Shown here piece by piece: positions 7,525 through 15,948 of a DNA stretch of 64,000 nt. Origin of the DNA: Fictibacillus phosphorivorans (GTDB taxonomy: Bacteria > Bacillota > Bacilli > Bacillales > Fictibacillaceae); assembly GCF_007673525.1 (NCBI RefSeq), contig NZ_VDZU01000001.1:558001-622000 (forward strand), read 5' to 3'. Numbering within the stretch: position 1 is the first letter of the stretch; every line of letters starts with the position of its first letter. A model generated the notes under the pieces. The model searched no databases, was not told the DNA's origin, and was given only the letters and a program-made list of their open reading frames with translations. The position numbers and the translations under genes were made by a program.

Positions 7525-8715
7525 TTATGCGAAAAGTTTCGGAACTTCTGTGTACATCGTGTACACACTCATCGCTGCCATGATCAGAACGATCACAGCG
7601 CCAAAGACTGTCATCCACATCGGATGTTTATAGTCTCCGACGATTTTAGGTTTGTATGCTGCAATCAGCATCACACCAAGTGAAATCGGTAAAATGAGTC
7701 CGTTTAACGCTCCCACAAGAATTAAAATCGCTACCGGTTTTCCAACTAGCGCGAAGACAATGGTTGAAATGGCGATAAATCCGATGATGATCCACTTATG
7801 ATACTTTTCAAGTGTTGCATTCAACGTACGGATAAACGAAACAGATGTATATGCTGCACCAACAACAGACGTGATGGCAGCGGCCCACATAACGACACCG
7901 AACATTTTGTAACCAATGTTTCCAGCAGCTAATTGGAACACAGAAGCTGGCGGGTTTTTAGGATCAAGTGCGAGTCCTTGAGACACGATACCAAGTGCCG
8001 CTAAGAATAAGAAAATACGCATGATAGATGCGATTCCGATTGCCGAAATCGAACCTTTTGTTACTTCACCTAAGCTTTCTTTTCCTTTAATTCCTGCATC
8101 AAGCAACCTGTGTGCCCCGGCAAACGTAATATATCCACCGACCGTTCCACCGACAAGCGTTACGATAGCTAAAATATCAATCGTGTCAGGTACGAACGTT
8201 TTTACAACCGCTTCTCCAACAGGAGGCTGGGCTGTGAACATCACATATACAGTCAATGCAATCATGATAAAACCGGCAACTTGAGTGAAACGATCCATCG
8301 CTTTTCCAGCTTCACGTACGACGAATACTAAGATGGCAACGATACCGCTGAGTACAGCTCCCATTGTAGGGGAGACGCCGAACAATACGTTTAAACCAAG
8401 ACCAGCACCGGCTATATTTCCGATGTTAAACGCGAGTCCTCCAATAACAATCAATACAGCTAGGAATACACCTAAGCCCGGAAGTACGGCGTTCGCGATA
8501 TCTTGTGCTCTTTTTTCAGATACAGCGATAATTCGCCATACGTTCATCTGCGCGCCGATATCAATAATGATAGATGTTAAAATGACAAAACCAAAACTTG
8601 CAGCAAGAATGGACGTGAAGTGTGTGGTTTGTGTTAAAAACCCTGGCCCGATTGCTGATGTCGCCATCAAGAACGCGGCTCCTAAGAGAATACTAGCTTT
8701 TGACTCTTTCTTCAT
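7525..8715 (-). CDS. ycsG: NRAMP-family transporter, YcsG-like
   Basis: A 396-residue protein with roughly ten to eleven membrane segments, related to NRAMP divalent-metal transporters. It opens with the SAIGPGFLTQTTHFT stretch in place of the metal-binding DPGN motif of true NRAMP metal importers, so metal transport is doubtful. Another substrate, perhaps 5-oxoproline or a related acid, is possible given the neighbours. It lies between pxpC (15 bp away) and ycsI (27 bp away) in one operon, with AGGAGG before the start. The family is clear; the substrate is inferred at best. Confidence 0.8.
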   Translation of the reverse strand: MKKESKASILLGAAFLMATSAIGPGFLTQTTHFTSILAASFGFVILTSIIIDIGAQMNVWRIIAVSEKRAQDIANAVLPGLGVFLAVLIVIGGLAFNIGNIAGAGLGLNVLFGVSPTMGAVLSGIVAILVFVVREAGKAMDRFTQVAGFIMIALTVYVMFTAQPPVGEAVVKTFVPDTIDILAIVTLVGGTVGGYITFAGAHRLLDAGIKGKESLGEVTKGSISAIGIASIMRIFLFLAALGIVSQGLALDPKNPPASVFQLAAGNIGYKMFGVVMWAAAITSVVGAAYTSVSFIRTLNATLEKYHKWIIIGFIAISTIVFALVGKPVAILILVGALNGLILPISLGVMLIAAYKPKIVGDYKHPMWMTVFGAVIVLIMAAMSVYTMYTEVPKLFA

Positions 8716-8730
8716 AACTTACCTCCTAAA

Positions 8731-9744
8731 TTACTTCGTTTCTTGTCGTATTTTAAGTGCGATTCCTTGTTTTAACTGATGCAATTTCTTTTCACGATCT
8801 AAGTAGAGTTGTTGAGCCACTTCGTGTGAAACTTCTACGAACTGCACTTTGTCTCCAGGCTTCAGCTGCGCCATGATTGAGAGATCGACGGTTGCGATCT
8901 GTCCGATCTTTGGGTATCCGCCAGTAGTTTGGCGGTCAGCGAGCAGTACGATCGGATTGCCTTCAGATGGAACTTGAATCGTTCCGAAGCTTACAGCTTC
9001 AGAAAGCATCTCTTGTTTCTCTTCGAGAGCAAGCTCAGGTCCTTTTAAACGGTAACCCATCCGATCTGACTGTGAAGTAACCTCAAAATGATCGGTAAAA
9101 AGCTTCATCTGGCTTTCTGTTGTAAACCAGTCGTACTGTCTGCCCTTTATGACTCGAACTTGCGGTTTAGAAGCAGAAGAGCCGATAAAATCAGACGAGA
9201 TCGTCCATTGCATCTCCACGAATTTATTCTCTCCGAGCTGTGCCGCTAAAACTTTTGCTATTTTTCGGGAAAGTTCACTCGGCTCACCAATAGAAAGCTC
9301 ATCTTCATTCTGCAGAGCTTTTCCGTTATGTCCGCCGATTCCCGCTCGTAAGTATGTAGATTTACTGTTCATCACTTCGGGTACATCAAAACCTCCCGCA
9401 ACAGCGAGATATGCACGACAGCCTGTTTTACAGCCGCCGAACTTCAACTTGCTCCCAGCTGTTACAAGGACTGAGCGCCATAACTTCACAGGTTTCCCGT
9501 CAATAGAAGGAGAAAGATTGCCGCCGCAGATCGAGATCAGCGTGTCTTCTCTAAACTCCATATCAGGTCCGAGCAACGTAAGTTCTAATGTTGCTTCATT
9601 CTCAGCATTTCCAACTAAATAATTTGCTATCCGATGCGCAGTCGTGTCCATGACACCACTCGTGATCACACCATATTTTTGAAAACCGTAACGGCCTAAA
9701 TCTTGAACACTCGTTAGGAGGCCAGGCTTTGTAATCTTAATCAT
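8731..9744 (-). CDS. pxpC: 5-oxoprolinase subunit C, biotin-dependent carboxyltransferase family
   Basis: This 337-residue protein is the KipA/PxpC type. It opens with IKITKPGLLTSVQDLGRYGFQKYG and has the family stretches GGNLSPSIDG, GCRAYLAVAGGFDVP and LLADRQTTGGYPKIGQIA. With PxpB and PxpA it would hydrolyse 5-oxo-L-proline to glutamate using ATP. The start overlaps the pxpB stop as ATGA (9741-9744), showing translational coupling. pxpA is not in this cluster or elsewhere in the window. Confidence 0.92.
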   Translation of the reverse strand: MIKITKPGLLTSVQDLGRYGFQKYGVITSGVMDTTAHRIANYLVGNAENEATLELTLLGPDMEFREDTLISICGGNLSPSIDGKPVKLWRSVLVTAGSKLKFGGCKTGCRAYLAVAGGFDVPEVMNSKSTYLRAGIGGHNGKALQNEDELSIGEPSELSRKIAKVLAAQLGENKFVEMQWTISSDFIGSSASKPQVRVIKGRQYDWFTTESQMKLFTDHFEVTSQSDRMGYRLKGPELALEEKQEMLSEAVSFGTIQVPSEGNPIVLLADRQTTGGYPKIGQIATVDLSIMAQLKPGDKVQFVEVSHEVAQQLYLDREKKLHQLKQGIALKIRQETK

Positions 9745-10445
9745 CTCGCGTCCTCCTCTATTTTTTGAAACTCTTCTTCTGAGATCGGTACAAACTTGAT
9801 CTGGTCACCGGCTTGAAGCAGGGAAGGCGTATTACCTTCAGGGGTGAAAAGCTTTTCCGGTGTTTTGCCGATCAGCTGCCATCCGCCAGGCGTTTCGATC
9901 GGATACACGCCTGTCTGTTTGCCGGCAATCCCGACTGAACCAGCTGGAATCTTCAGTCTCGGATTACTTCTTCTCGGTGCAGCAATCTTTTCACTCATGC
10001 CACCAATATAAGGAAAGCCAGGCGCAAATCCAATCATATAAACTGTGTATTCACCATTGGAGTGGATATCAATTACTTCGTCAACCGTCAGTCCATTATG
10101 ATTCGCGACTTCCTCTAAGTCAGGACCAAACTCACCGCCGTAACAGACGGGAATCTCCACCACACGAGGTTCAGTGTCACCATCAACCTCTAATTTTTCT
10201 AAAAGCGGTTCCAAAAATGCGCGTACTTCATCATAAGGAAGTGTTGTCGTCTTGATTTTCAAAGGATCATAAAAAACAGCCACAGTCGTAAAACCAGGAA
10301 CGGTTTCAATCACCCATTCAAACTTATTCTCTTCAAAGAAAGAGGAGACTTTTTTGACTTTTTGCTGGATCTCATGGCTCATGTCTTGTCCGAGTTCAAT
10401 GATCATGCTGTTATCGCCAAGCGGCTCAATGGTATATTTCATCAT
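9741..10445 (-). CDS. pxpB: 5-oxoprolinase subunit B (KipI family)
   Basis: A 234-residue KipI/PxpB protein with family motifs IEPLGDNSMIIELG near the start, TVYMIGFAPGFPYIGGM near 135-150, and GIAGKQTGVYPIETPGGWQLIGKTP. It partners PxpC in the 5-oxoprolinase complex; in B. subtilis KipI also inhibits the sporulation kinase KinA. Two ATGs lie side by side at 10445 and 10442, both in range of AGGAG, so the exact start is uncertain by one codon. First gene of the minus-strand operon, behind the promoter at 10505-10532. Confidence 0.92.
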   Translation of the reverse strand: MMKYTIEPLGDNSMIIELGQDMSHEIQQKVKKVSSFFEENKFEWVIETVPGFTTVAVFYDPLKIKTTTLPYDEVRAFLEPLLEKLEVDGDTEPRVVEIPVCYGGEFGPDLEEVANHNGLTVDEVIDIHSNGEYTVYMIGFAPGFPYIGGMSEKIAAPRRSNPRLKIPAGSVGIAGKQTGVYPIETPGGWQLIGKTPEKLFTPEGNTPSLLQAGDQIKFVPISEEEFQKIEEDAR

Positions 10446-10504
10446 CAGATCTCCTGTCTTTTTATGTAAAATTAATCAGAATATTTGTATATTTATAAAG
10501 GTCT

Positions 10505-10532
10505 AGTATATCGGAATATGTGACAAAATCAA
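10505..10532 (-). promoter_or_regulatory. promoter of the 5-oxoprolinase operon
   Basis: On the minus strand TTGATT (10527-10532) and TATACT (10505-10510) are 16 bp apart, about 60 bp before pxpB. No kipR-type regulator is present beside it. Confidence 0.5.
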
Positions 10533-10638
10533 ACCTACATTCTTAGATTCCCGATAGTAATAATCTCTAGTCCGATTTTTTTATGGTATCAGGTGGTTTA
10601 TCTTTAAACAAACGTTTAGAATGGGAGGGACTATACCC

Positions 10639-11619
10639 ATGTGGGGAGATGTGAAAAGCGTGTATAATGAACCTATTTTTCTAAAACCTGTATTCAAGGA
10701 CCGAATCTGGGGCGGTACGAAGCTTCGTGATGAGTTCGGTTATAAGATCCCGACTGAAACAACTGGTGAGTGCTGGGGTATTTCCGCACATTCACACGGG
10801 CCGAGTGAAGTAGTGAACGGACCATTAAAAGGAGAGACACTAAATTCAGTATGGGATAAGCATCGAGAACTTTTTGCTGACCAAGAAGGTGAAGACTTTC
10901 CGTTGCTTGTAAAAATCTTGGACGCAAAGACCGACCTGTCCGTTCAAGTGCACCCTGATGATTCGTATGCGCGCGAAGTAGAAGGCGAAGCGTTCGGAAA
11001 AACAGAATGCTGGTACGTAATCGACTGTGAGCCAGGAGCAGAGCTTGTGTATGGACATCACGCGGGTTCCAAACTTCAGTTTGAAGAGATGGTAAACGAG
11101 AACCGGTGGGACGAGCTGCTTCGTAAAGTGGCGATCAAGCCAGGTGACTTCGTCTATGTACCGAACGGAACGATCCACGCGATCGGCGCAGGCACGATGA
11201 TTCTTGAAACGCAGCAAAGCTCAGATGTTACGTATCGTGTGTACGATTACGACCGTCGTGATGATGAAGGGAATCTACGTGAACTGCACATTGAAAAATC
11301 GATCGAAGTCGCGATGATTCCACACGAAGACGCTGACTTTGAACCGGTGTTGTCAGGAAATGATGATTTAAGAATCAAAAAACTGGTGAAGGAGAGCTAC
11401 TTTACCGTTTATCATTGGAATCTGGCTGGAGCTGTTGCTGAGGTCGAAAATCCATCTTATTTGCTCGTAAGCGTGCTAGATGGTGAAGGTGAACTGCAGG
11501 TAGAAGGTGGAACGACATCTACATTTAAAAAAGGGGATCACTTTATCGTCCCTTCAACAATAAAAAGCGTCGGAATGAACGGTGATGCACGGTTTATCGT
11601 GTCACATCCGAGTATATAG
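10639..11619 (+). CDS. manA: mannose-6-phosphate isomerase, class I
   Basis: This 326-residue zinc enzyme interconverts mannose-6-phosphate and fructose-6-phosphate. Visible motifs are FLKPVFKDRIWGG at the N terminus, the zinc-binding VQVHPDD, KTECWYVID, and VPNGTIHAIGAGTMILETQQSSD, with a C-terminal cupin half. Length equals the short Bacillus-type enzymes. I prefer ATG 10639 because the best ribosome site (GGGAGGGA, 10623-10630) lies just upstream; an in-frame ATG at 10621 would contain that site. The GTGs at 10651 and 10660 are also possible. It stands alone with its own terminator. Mannose released by the GH38 enzyme downstream could feed it after phosphorylation. Confidence 0.9.
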   Translation: MWGDVKSVYNEPIFLKPVFKDRIWGGTKLRDEFGYKIPTETTGECWGISAHSHGPSEVVNGPLKGETLNSVWDKHRELFADQEGEDFPLLVKILDAKTDLSVQVHPDDSYAREVEGEAFGKTECWYVIDCEPGAELVYGHHAGSKLQFEEMVNENRWDELLRKVAIKPGDFVYVPNGTIHAIGAGTMILETQQSSDVTYRVYDYDRRDDEGNLRELHIEKSIEVAMIPHEDADFEPVLSGNDDLRIKKLVKESYFTVYHWNLAGAVAEVENPSYLLVSVLDGEGELQVEGGTTSTFKKGDHFIVPSTIKSVGMNGDARFIVSHPSI

Positions 11620-11628
11620 AGAAGATGA

Positions 11629-11667
11629 AGCAACCGGAATATTGGAATTCCGGTTGTTTTTTTGTTG
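11629..11667 (+). terminator. terminator of manA
   Basis: CAACCGGAAT and ATTCCGGTTG form a perfect stem followed by seven T. It starts about 12 bp after the stop. Confidence 0.85.
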
Positions 11668-11690
11668 GATATCAGGATTGGGTGGGTCTT

Positions 11691-11837
11691 GTGAGTGAAA
11701 CGGAGGCTGATTGGAGTGAAACGTTGCGTCGTTGGAGCGAAAAGAGGGTTGGAGTGAGCGAAACGCATCATTTATGGGGTGAAACACAGCATTGTTTGAG
11801 CGAACGTGTAACAAATAAAATAACACGTACCGTAAAA
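11691..11837 (+). repeat. 21-bp phased array with cap (array B)
   Basis: GAAA-type cores begin at 11697, 11718, 11739, 11760, 11781 and 11802, every step exactly 21 bp. The core is GAGYGAAAC and the remaining eight or nine bases vary freely. The conserved cap covers 11802-11837, with ACGTGT and ACACGT inverted and ACCGTAAAA at its end. The array sits between the manA terminator and the convergent NERD gene. One forward frame stays open (heptads VSETEAD, WSETLRR, WSEKRVG), which explains a spurious 79-codon reading frame here. Confidence 0.9.
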
Positions 11838-11852
11838 CAGCATAAAAAAACA

Positions 11853-12827
11853 TTACACACGTAATAAATCTTCAAGATGGTAAATTTTATGTTTTCCAGA
11901 TTGGGAGGTTGGAAGTTTAATCGAATTTAGCAGGTGTTTGACGATATGCCGTGAGGGGATTTGAAAAAAATCACAGCATTCATTATTGGTAATAGAGGGT
12001 TTCAACAAAAAAGCATATTCTCTTAAAGCTTCAATGTGGGCAAGTTTGTCATAATGCCCGCATTCTAGACAAAACCACTTTCTCCTCGATCTAATCATAG
12101 GCAGTTTAAGGCACTCTGTACAAGCCACTCCTTTTAACAAGTCGCTTTCAGTGATTGAAAATTGTTGTAAATAGTTATGGTTCGGTTCGCTATGATGCTT
12201 AAGTAAAAGACGAGATAATCTTTTAATATCTTTTTTAGAAATCACGTCTTTCGTTCGGGTGTTCTGATATCCATGAAATTTTGCAAATACATTCGCACTA
12301 TGAGTAACCACATTTGAAATATCTTTATGCTGGGGAATGCTTTTAACACGTGTGTTGGAGTTACTTACGACGACGAGTGATTCGATGGGAATATAGGGGA
12401 ATTTCTGTTGTTTGAGCCATTCTCTCAATAAATGTGTTTGTCGATAAACTTGTGAAATAGGGTCAGGGAAAACCTCCTCTTTGTCTTTGTATATTCGTAT
12501 CAGTTGGTAAAATTCTTGGTCAAAGATCAATGTGCCGGACATGTTTTTAATTTCGAGTATGAGAAAAAAAGTAGGCGTTAAAATGAGGATGTCGATTTGA
12601 AAGTAGTTTGCCCCAAAAGGCAGGCGAAGATCATGGAAAATGTAAGTTTCGTCTTTAGGTAGTAACTCCATGTGATAGTCGAGGGATTTTTCACCATTAT
12701 AACCGGTCACACTTTTAATTAGTTCGACTTCGATTTCATTTCGAACTGGATGGTGGGGTGGGAATCTCTTCATAATCAACTTTAGTTTTCTAATTTTAAT
12801 AGACTCTGAAGCTTCTTTTATTATCAT
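11853..12827 (-). CDS. NERD (nuclease-related) domain protein with zinc ribbon
   Basis: The 324-residue protein carries a NERD domain around residues 35-150: FGANYFQIDILILTP, a FFLILEIKNMSG stretch that matches the restriction-endonuclease-like fold, and ISQVYRQTHLLREWL. A C-terminal zinc ribbon follows, with cysteines in CTEC and CLEC near 235-258, then an extra helical region. NERD proteins are thought to be DNA-processing enzymes, but no specific reaction is established. It is monocistronic. Its last codons lie 16 bp beyond the cap of array B, and array C lies upstream, so it is flanked by arrays on both sides. A functional link with the arrays is speculative. Confidence 0.8.
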   Translation of the reverse strand: MIIKEASESIKIRKLKLIMKRFPPHHPVRNEIEVELIKSVTGYNGEKSLDYHMELLPKDETYIFHDLRLPFGANYFQIDILILTPTFFLILEIKNMSGTLIFDQEFYQLIRIYKDKEEVFPDPISQVYRQTHLLREWLKQQKFPYIPIESLVVVSNSNTRVKSIPQHKDISNVVTHSANVFAKFHGYQNTRTKDVISKKDIKRLSRLLLKHHSEPNHNYLQQFSITESDLLKGVACTECLKLPMIRSRRKWFCLECGHYDKLAHIEALREYAFLLKPSITNNECCDFFQIPSRHIVKHLLNSIKLPTSQSGKHKIYHLEDLLRV

Positions 12828-12930
12828 TGCATCTCTCCTTTCTAGATTTGAGCACTATTTCTACTTTTTTAGACAAAATCCTCTATCTTTAATAAATATT
12901 TGTGGTGTTACATTTGAAAAAATACGAGTC

Positions 12931-13075
12931 TGGGTGAACCAGTGAGCTTTCTGAGCGAAACTAGTTATCGCTTGAGCTAAAACGATACTTCAATGAGCGA
13001 AAAGAAACGAAGTTGGAGTGAAACCTTCAATGTTTGAGCAAAAGTGTAACAAATAAAATATCACGTACCGTAACC
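12931..13075 (+). repeat. 21-bp phased array with cap (array C)
   Basis: Cores begin at 12936, 12957, 12978, 12999 and 13020 in exact 21-bp steps, with the cap starting one base early at 13040. The cap (13040-13075) is more decayed than others: its inverted halves read AAGTGT and TCACGT. TAG and TAA stops occur in the frame that is open in array B. It lies in the 407-bp gap between the divergent NERD and nanE genes, upstream of the nanE control region. Confidence 0.85.
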
Positions 13076-13174
13076 TATTCAACTTGTGATCCATCAATTT
13101 GCATGCACAATAAATTTTCTTTGTTTTCAACTGATGAAATATGCTATTTTAATAATGTAAAGAAAATAAATACC

Positions 13175-13191
13175 AAAATAAAAATTATTTT
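13175..13191. promoter_or_regulatory. AT-rich inverted repeat upstream of nanE, candidate RpiR-type operator
   Basis: AAAATAA and TTATTTT form a perfect inverted repeat around AAA. Comparable AAAATWATTTT-like tracts lie before the GHL10 gene (16775-16815) and the solute-binding protein gene (19562-19584). Their common occurrence before three transcription units of one amino-sugar region suggests a shared regulator, perhaps the RpiR protein at 13931. AT-rich sequence makes chance likely, so confidence is limited. Confidence 0.35.
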
Positions 13192-13234
13192 GATGAATAT
13201 TTTCACACAAAAACTGAAATGGCAGGTAGATCAT

Positions 13235-13915
13235 ATGTTAAAACAAATCAAAAAAGGTTTAGTCGTATCATGCCAAGCACTAGAAAATGAACCACTGCAT
13301 AGCTCTTTTATCATGTCCAAACTCGCTCTTGCTGCAAAAGAAGGCGGAGCATCTGGTATTCGTGCGAACTCCAAAGAAGACATACTCGCGATCAAACAAG
13401 AAGTGGATCTGCCGGTTATCGGAATCGTGAAAAGAGATTATGATGACAGCGAAATCTATATCACCGCAACAAAAATAGAAATAGATGAATTAATCGAGAG
13501 CGGCTGTGAAATGATTGCAATAGATGCGACACTCAGAGAAAGACCGAAAGCGCTCACTCTAGAGGAACTCGTTTCATACGCTCGAGAGAAGAATTCGAAC
13601 GTGCAGCTCATGGCTGACATCTCTTCCGTTAAAGAAGCCAAGAATGCTGAGGAACTAGGTTTTGACTGTGTTTCTACGACTCTTTTTGGGTACACGGAGG
13701 AATCTAAGAAACACAAACTGTATGAAAATAACTTTCAATTTTTAAAAGAGGTATTAAAAGAAGTATCCATCCCAGTGATTGCAGAAGGCAACATCATGAC
13801 GCCCGAGATGGTAAGAGATGTACTTCATATCGGTGCTTATTCTGTTGTTGTAGGCGGTGCGATCACGCGTCCGCAGCAGATCACAGCTCGATTTGTTGCT
13901 CAAATTCCTAAATAA
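13235..13915 (+). CDS. nanE: N-acetylmannosamine-6-phosphate 2-epimerase
   Basis: A 227-residue TIM-barrel enzyme converting ManNAc-6-phosphate to GlcNAc-6-phosphate. Family landmarks are [17 protein letters not shown] at the N terminus, [24 protein letters not shown] and [13 protein letters not shown] place the start at ATG 13235; the reading frame extends back into array C but that extension is repeat sequence. The ribosome site (CAGGTAG) is weak. First gene of the operon nanE-rpiR-nagA-nagB, 15 bp before the regulator. No sialic acid lyase is present, so the ManNAc-6-P may come from a ManNAc-containing glycan rather than sialic acid. Confidence 0.93.
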   Translation: MLKQIKKGLVVSCQALENEPLHSSFIMSKLALAAKEGGASGIRANSKEDILAIKQEVDLPVIGIVKRDYDDSEIYITATKIEIDELIESGCEMIAIDATLRERPKALTLEELVSYAREKNSNVQLMADISSVKEAKNAEELGFDCVSTTLFGYTEESKKHKLYENNFQFLKEVLKEVSIPVIAEGNIMTPEMVRDVLHIGAYSVVVGGAITRPQQITARFVAQIPK

Positions 13916-13930
13916 AAAGGATGTTTATCA

Positions 13931-14728
13931 ATGGCTTCGTTACTCAAAGAAATACAAAGCGTGTTTTCCACGCTATCTGATAAGGAAAAGAAAATAGCGA
14001 ATTACATTTTGGCCAATCCTGAAAAAGCTTCGCGAAGCCATATTCAGGAGCTTGCCGATACAACTGGCGTATCAATCAGCTCGATCACCAGATTTGCGAA
14101 AAAGGTTTCATGCCGGAATTTTGTAGAGATGAAAGTGCGTCTTGCTGGAAGTTCTGAATCCAAGGAAGAAGAGGGGATCGAACAGCAGCTTTCCTCCTCT
14201 TATCGAGATATGCTGACAGATGTCCAGGACCTAGGAGACAGAGATCAACTTCAGAAAGTCTTAGCTCACATGACAAAAGCAAAGCGGATATTTATATATG
14301 GACTTGGAAGTTCTGGGTTAGCGGCACAAGAATTAAACTATCGTTTAAGCAGAATGGGTTTTGTATGTGAATCGATTACTGATCCACACTTAATGGTTAT
14401 TCGTAGCACACTCATGCAAAAAGGCGATGTGATCCTTGCATTTTCTCGTTCCGGACAAACTGTAGATCTTCTTCAATCCATTTCTAAAGGAAAAGAAAAA
14501 GGAGCTGTTGTAATAGCATTTACAGCTTTCGGGGAAACGCCACTCACCAAAATTTCAGATCTTATTTTGTGGACGGTGCATCCGCTTCGAAATCATCACC
14601 TATTAACAGGATTAGATTTAAGTACATTATATTTAATCGACAGGATCAGTCTGTATTTTTTATCGGATAGCAAACGAGAAGAAAAATATTTAGAAACGGT
14701 AGAAGCAATCAAATCACGGGAAAGATAG
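13931..14728 (+). CDS. MurR/RpiR-family transcriptional regulator
   Basis: The 265-residue protein has an N-terminal RpiR-type HTH (about 1-77; SHIQELADTTGVSISSITRFAKKV) and a C-terminal SIS domain (about 110-235; IFIYGLGSSGLAAQELNYRLSRMG, ILAFSRSGQTVDLLQ) that binds phosphosugars. It lies between nanE and nagA, so an amino-sugar phosphate such as ManNAc-6-P or GlcNAc-6-P is the likely effector. Repression or activation cannot be told from sequence. Candidate sites are the AT-rich palindromes before nanE and two downstream units. Confidence 0.88.
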   Translation: MASLLKEIQSVFSTLSDKEKKIANYILANPEKASRSHIQELADTTGVSISSITRFAKKVSCRNFVEMKVRLAGSSESKEEEGIEQQLSSSYRDMLTDVQDLGDRDQLQKVLAHMTKAKRIFIYGLGSSGLAAQELNYRLSRMGFVCESITDPHLMVIRSTLMQKGDVILAFSRSGQTVDLLQSISKGKEKGAVVIAFTAFGETPLTKISDLILWTVHPLRNHHLLTGLDLSTLYLIDRISLYFLSDSKREEKYLETVEAIKSRER

Positions 14729-14760
14729 ATTACTCCCCACCCTTTATTGGAGGCAGTGTA

Positions 14761-15948
14761 ATGGTTAGAAAAAAAATCACCTTAAAGAATGCAACGATCT
14801 ACGGCGAGACCCAAACCATGCATAGAGGCTCAATCACCATACAAAACGGAAAAATAATAGATTTGAGTACGGACTTTTTTCCAGGTGACGATCAAACAGA
14901 GGTAATCGAACTTCCTGAAACGTATCACATCGTTCCTGGAATGATTGATGTTCATATTCATGGAGCTGCAGGTGCAGACACAATGGATGCTACCTTTGAT
15001 GCGCTACAAACCATTGCGAGTGTCCTGCCTCAAGAAGGTACGACTAGCTTTCTTGCAACAACGATGACTCAGCACCAGAACAAAATTGAAAAAGCGCTTG
15101 AAAACGCAGGTTTATTTATTGAAGCTGGGCAAGTGGAAGGAACAGCTGAAACGCTCGGCGTTCATCTTGAAGGACCATTTATTTCTGAAAAAAGAGCGGG
15201 TGCACAGCCTGTCGGCGCGATCATCAAACCAGATTTAGAACTATTTAAACAGTGGCAAGATTTAGCTTCAGGGCACATTAAGCTCGTTACGATCGCACCT
15301 GAAATTAAAGGTAGTCTTGAAGTCATCTCCTATCTGCATGAACAAAATATCGTCGCGTCGATCGGACATTCTGATGCGACATATGAAGAAGTGGTGACAG
15401 GAATGAAGGCCGGCGCCTCTCATGTGACTCACCTTTATAACGGAATGCGCGGACTTCATCATCGTGAGCCTGGGGTTGTAGGAGCGGCACTTTTACACGA
15501 TGAACTAACAACTGAACTCATCGCTGATGGAATCCACGTTCGGCCGGAACTCATCTCTTTAGCTTACAAACAAAAAGGAAATGAGAAAGTCGTGTTAGTG
15601 ACAGATGCGATGCGGGCAAAGTGTCTTGGTAATGGGCAGTACGATCTTGGCGGCCAGGAGGTAACCGTTCAACATGAGACGGCGACACTAAAAGATGGAA
15701 CACTTGCTGGCAGCATCATCAAGATGAACACAGCGGTGAAGAACATGATGCAATTTACTGGCTGTTCAATTTCTGACATCATTCAGATGACATCTGTTAA
15801 CCCTGCAAAGGAACTGAATGTTTTTGACCGTAAAGGGAGTCTAGCCCCAGGAAAAGATGCCGACATAGTGATTCTGGACGAAGACTATGAAGTGGTGATG
15901 ACTTTTTGTAAAGGCCATATCGCTTACCGGAGGGGTGATGAAGCATGA
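14761..15948 (+). CDS. nagA: N-acetylglucosamine-6-phosphate deacetylase
   Basis: This 395-residue amidohydrolase deacetylates GlcNAc-6-phosphate. Metal and substrate motifs are present in order: DVHIHGAAGADTMD, HLEGPFIS, ASIGHSDATYEE, VTHLYNGMRGLHHREPG and the catalytic aspartate in VLVTDAM. Length is normal. GGAGG precedes ATG 14761, and the stop overlaps the nagB start (ATGA, 15945-15948). It takes the NanE product and passes GlcN-6-P to NagB. Confidence 0.95.
   Translation: MVRKKITLKNATIYGETQTMHRGSITIQNGKIIDLSTDFFPGDDQTEVIELPETYHIVPGMIDVHIHGAAGADTMDATFDALQTIASVLPQEGTTSFLATTMTQHQNKIEKALENAGLFIEAGQVEGTAETLGVHLEGPFISEKRAGAQPVGAIIKPDLELFKQWQDLASGHIKLVTIAPEIKGSLEVISYLHEQNIVASIGHSDATYEEVVTGMKAGASHVTHLYNGMRGLHHREPGVVGAALLHDELTTELIADGIHVRPELISLAYKQKGNEKVVLVTDAMRAKCLGNGQYDLGGQEVTVQHETATLKDGTLAGSIIKMNTAVKNMMQFTGCSISDIIQMTSVNPAKELNVFDRKGSLAPGKDADIVILDEDYEVVMTFCKGHIAYRRGDEA

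Noticed and set aside
10533..10638. Clear sigma-A promoter for manA
   Set aside because: Only weak, poorly spaced -10 and -35 like elements are present, so none is claimed.
11691..11837. CRISPR array, because of regular repeats with variable spacers
   Set aside because: The period is only 21 bp, the core is degenerate and about 10-13 bp long, and variable parts are only about eight bases. No cas gene is nearby.
11625..11864. 79-codon forward reading frame with WSET heptads as a small protein gene
   Set aside because: It is the array read in its one open frame. Sister arrays have stops in that frame and no ribosome site suits a start.
13034..13234. 67-codon N-terminal extension of NanE
   Set aside because: The extension begins in the cap of array C and crosses an AT-rich control region. 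The family N terminus begins at 13235.
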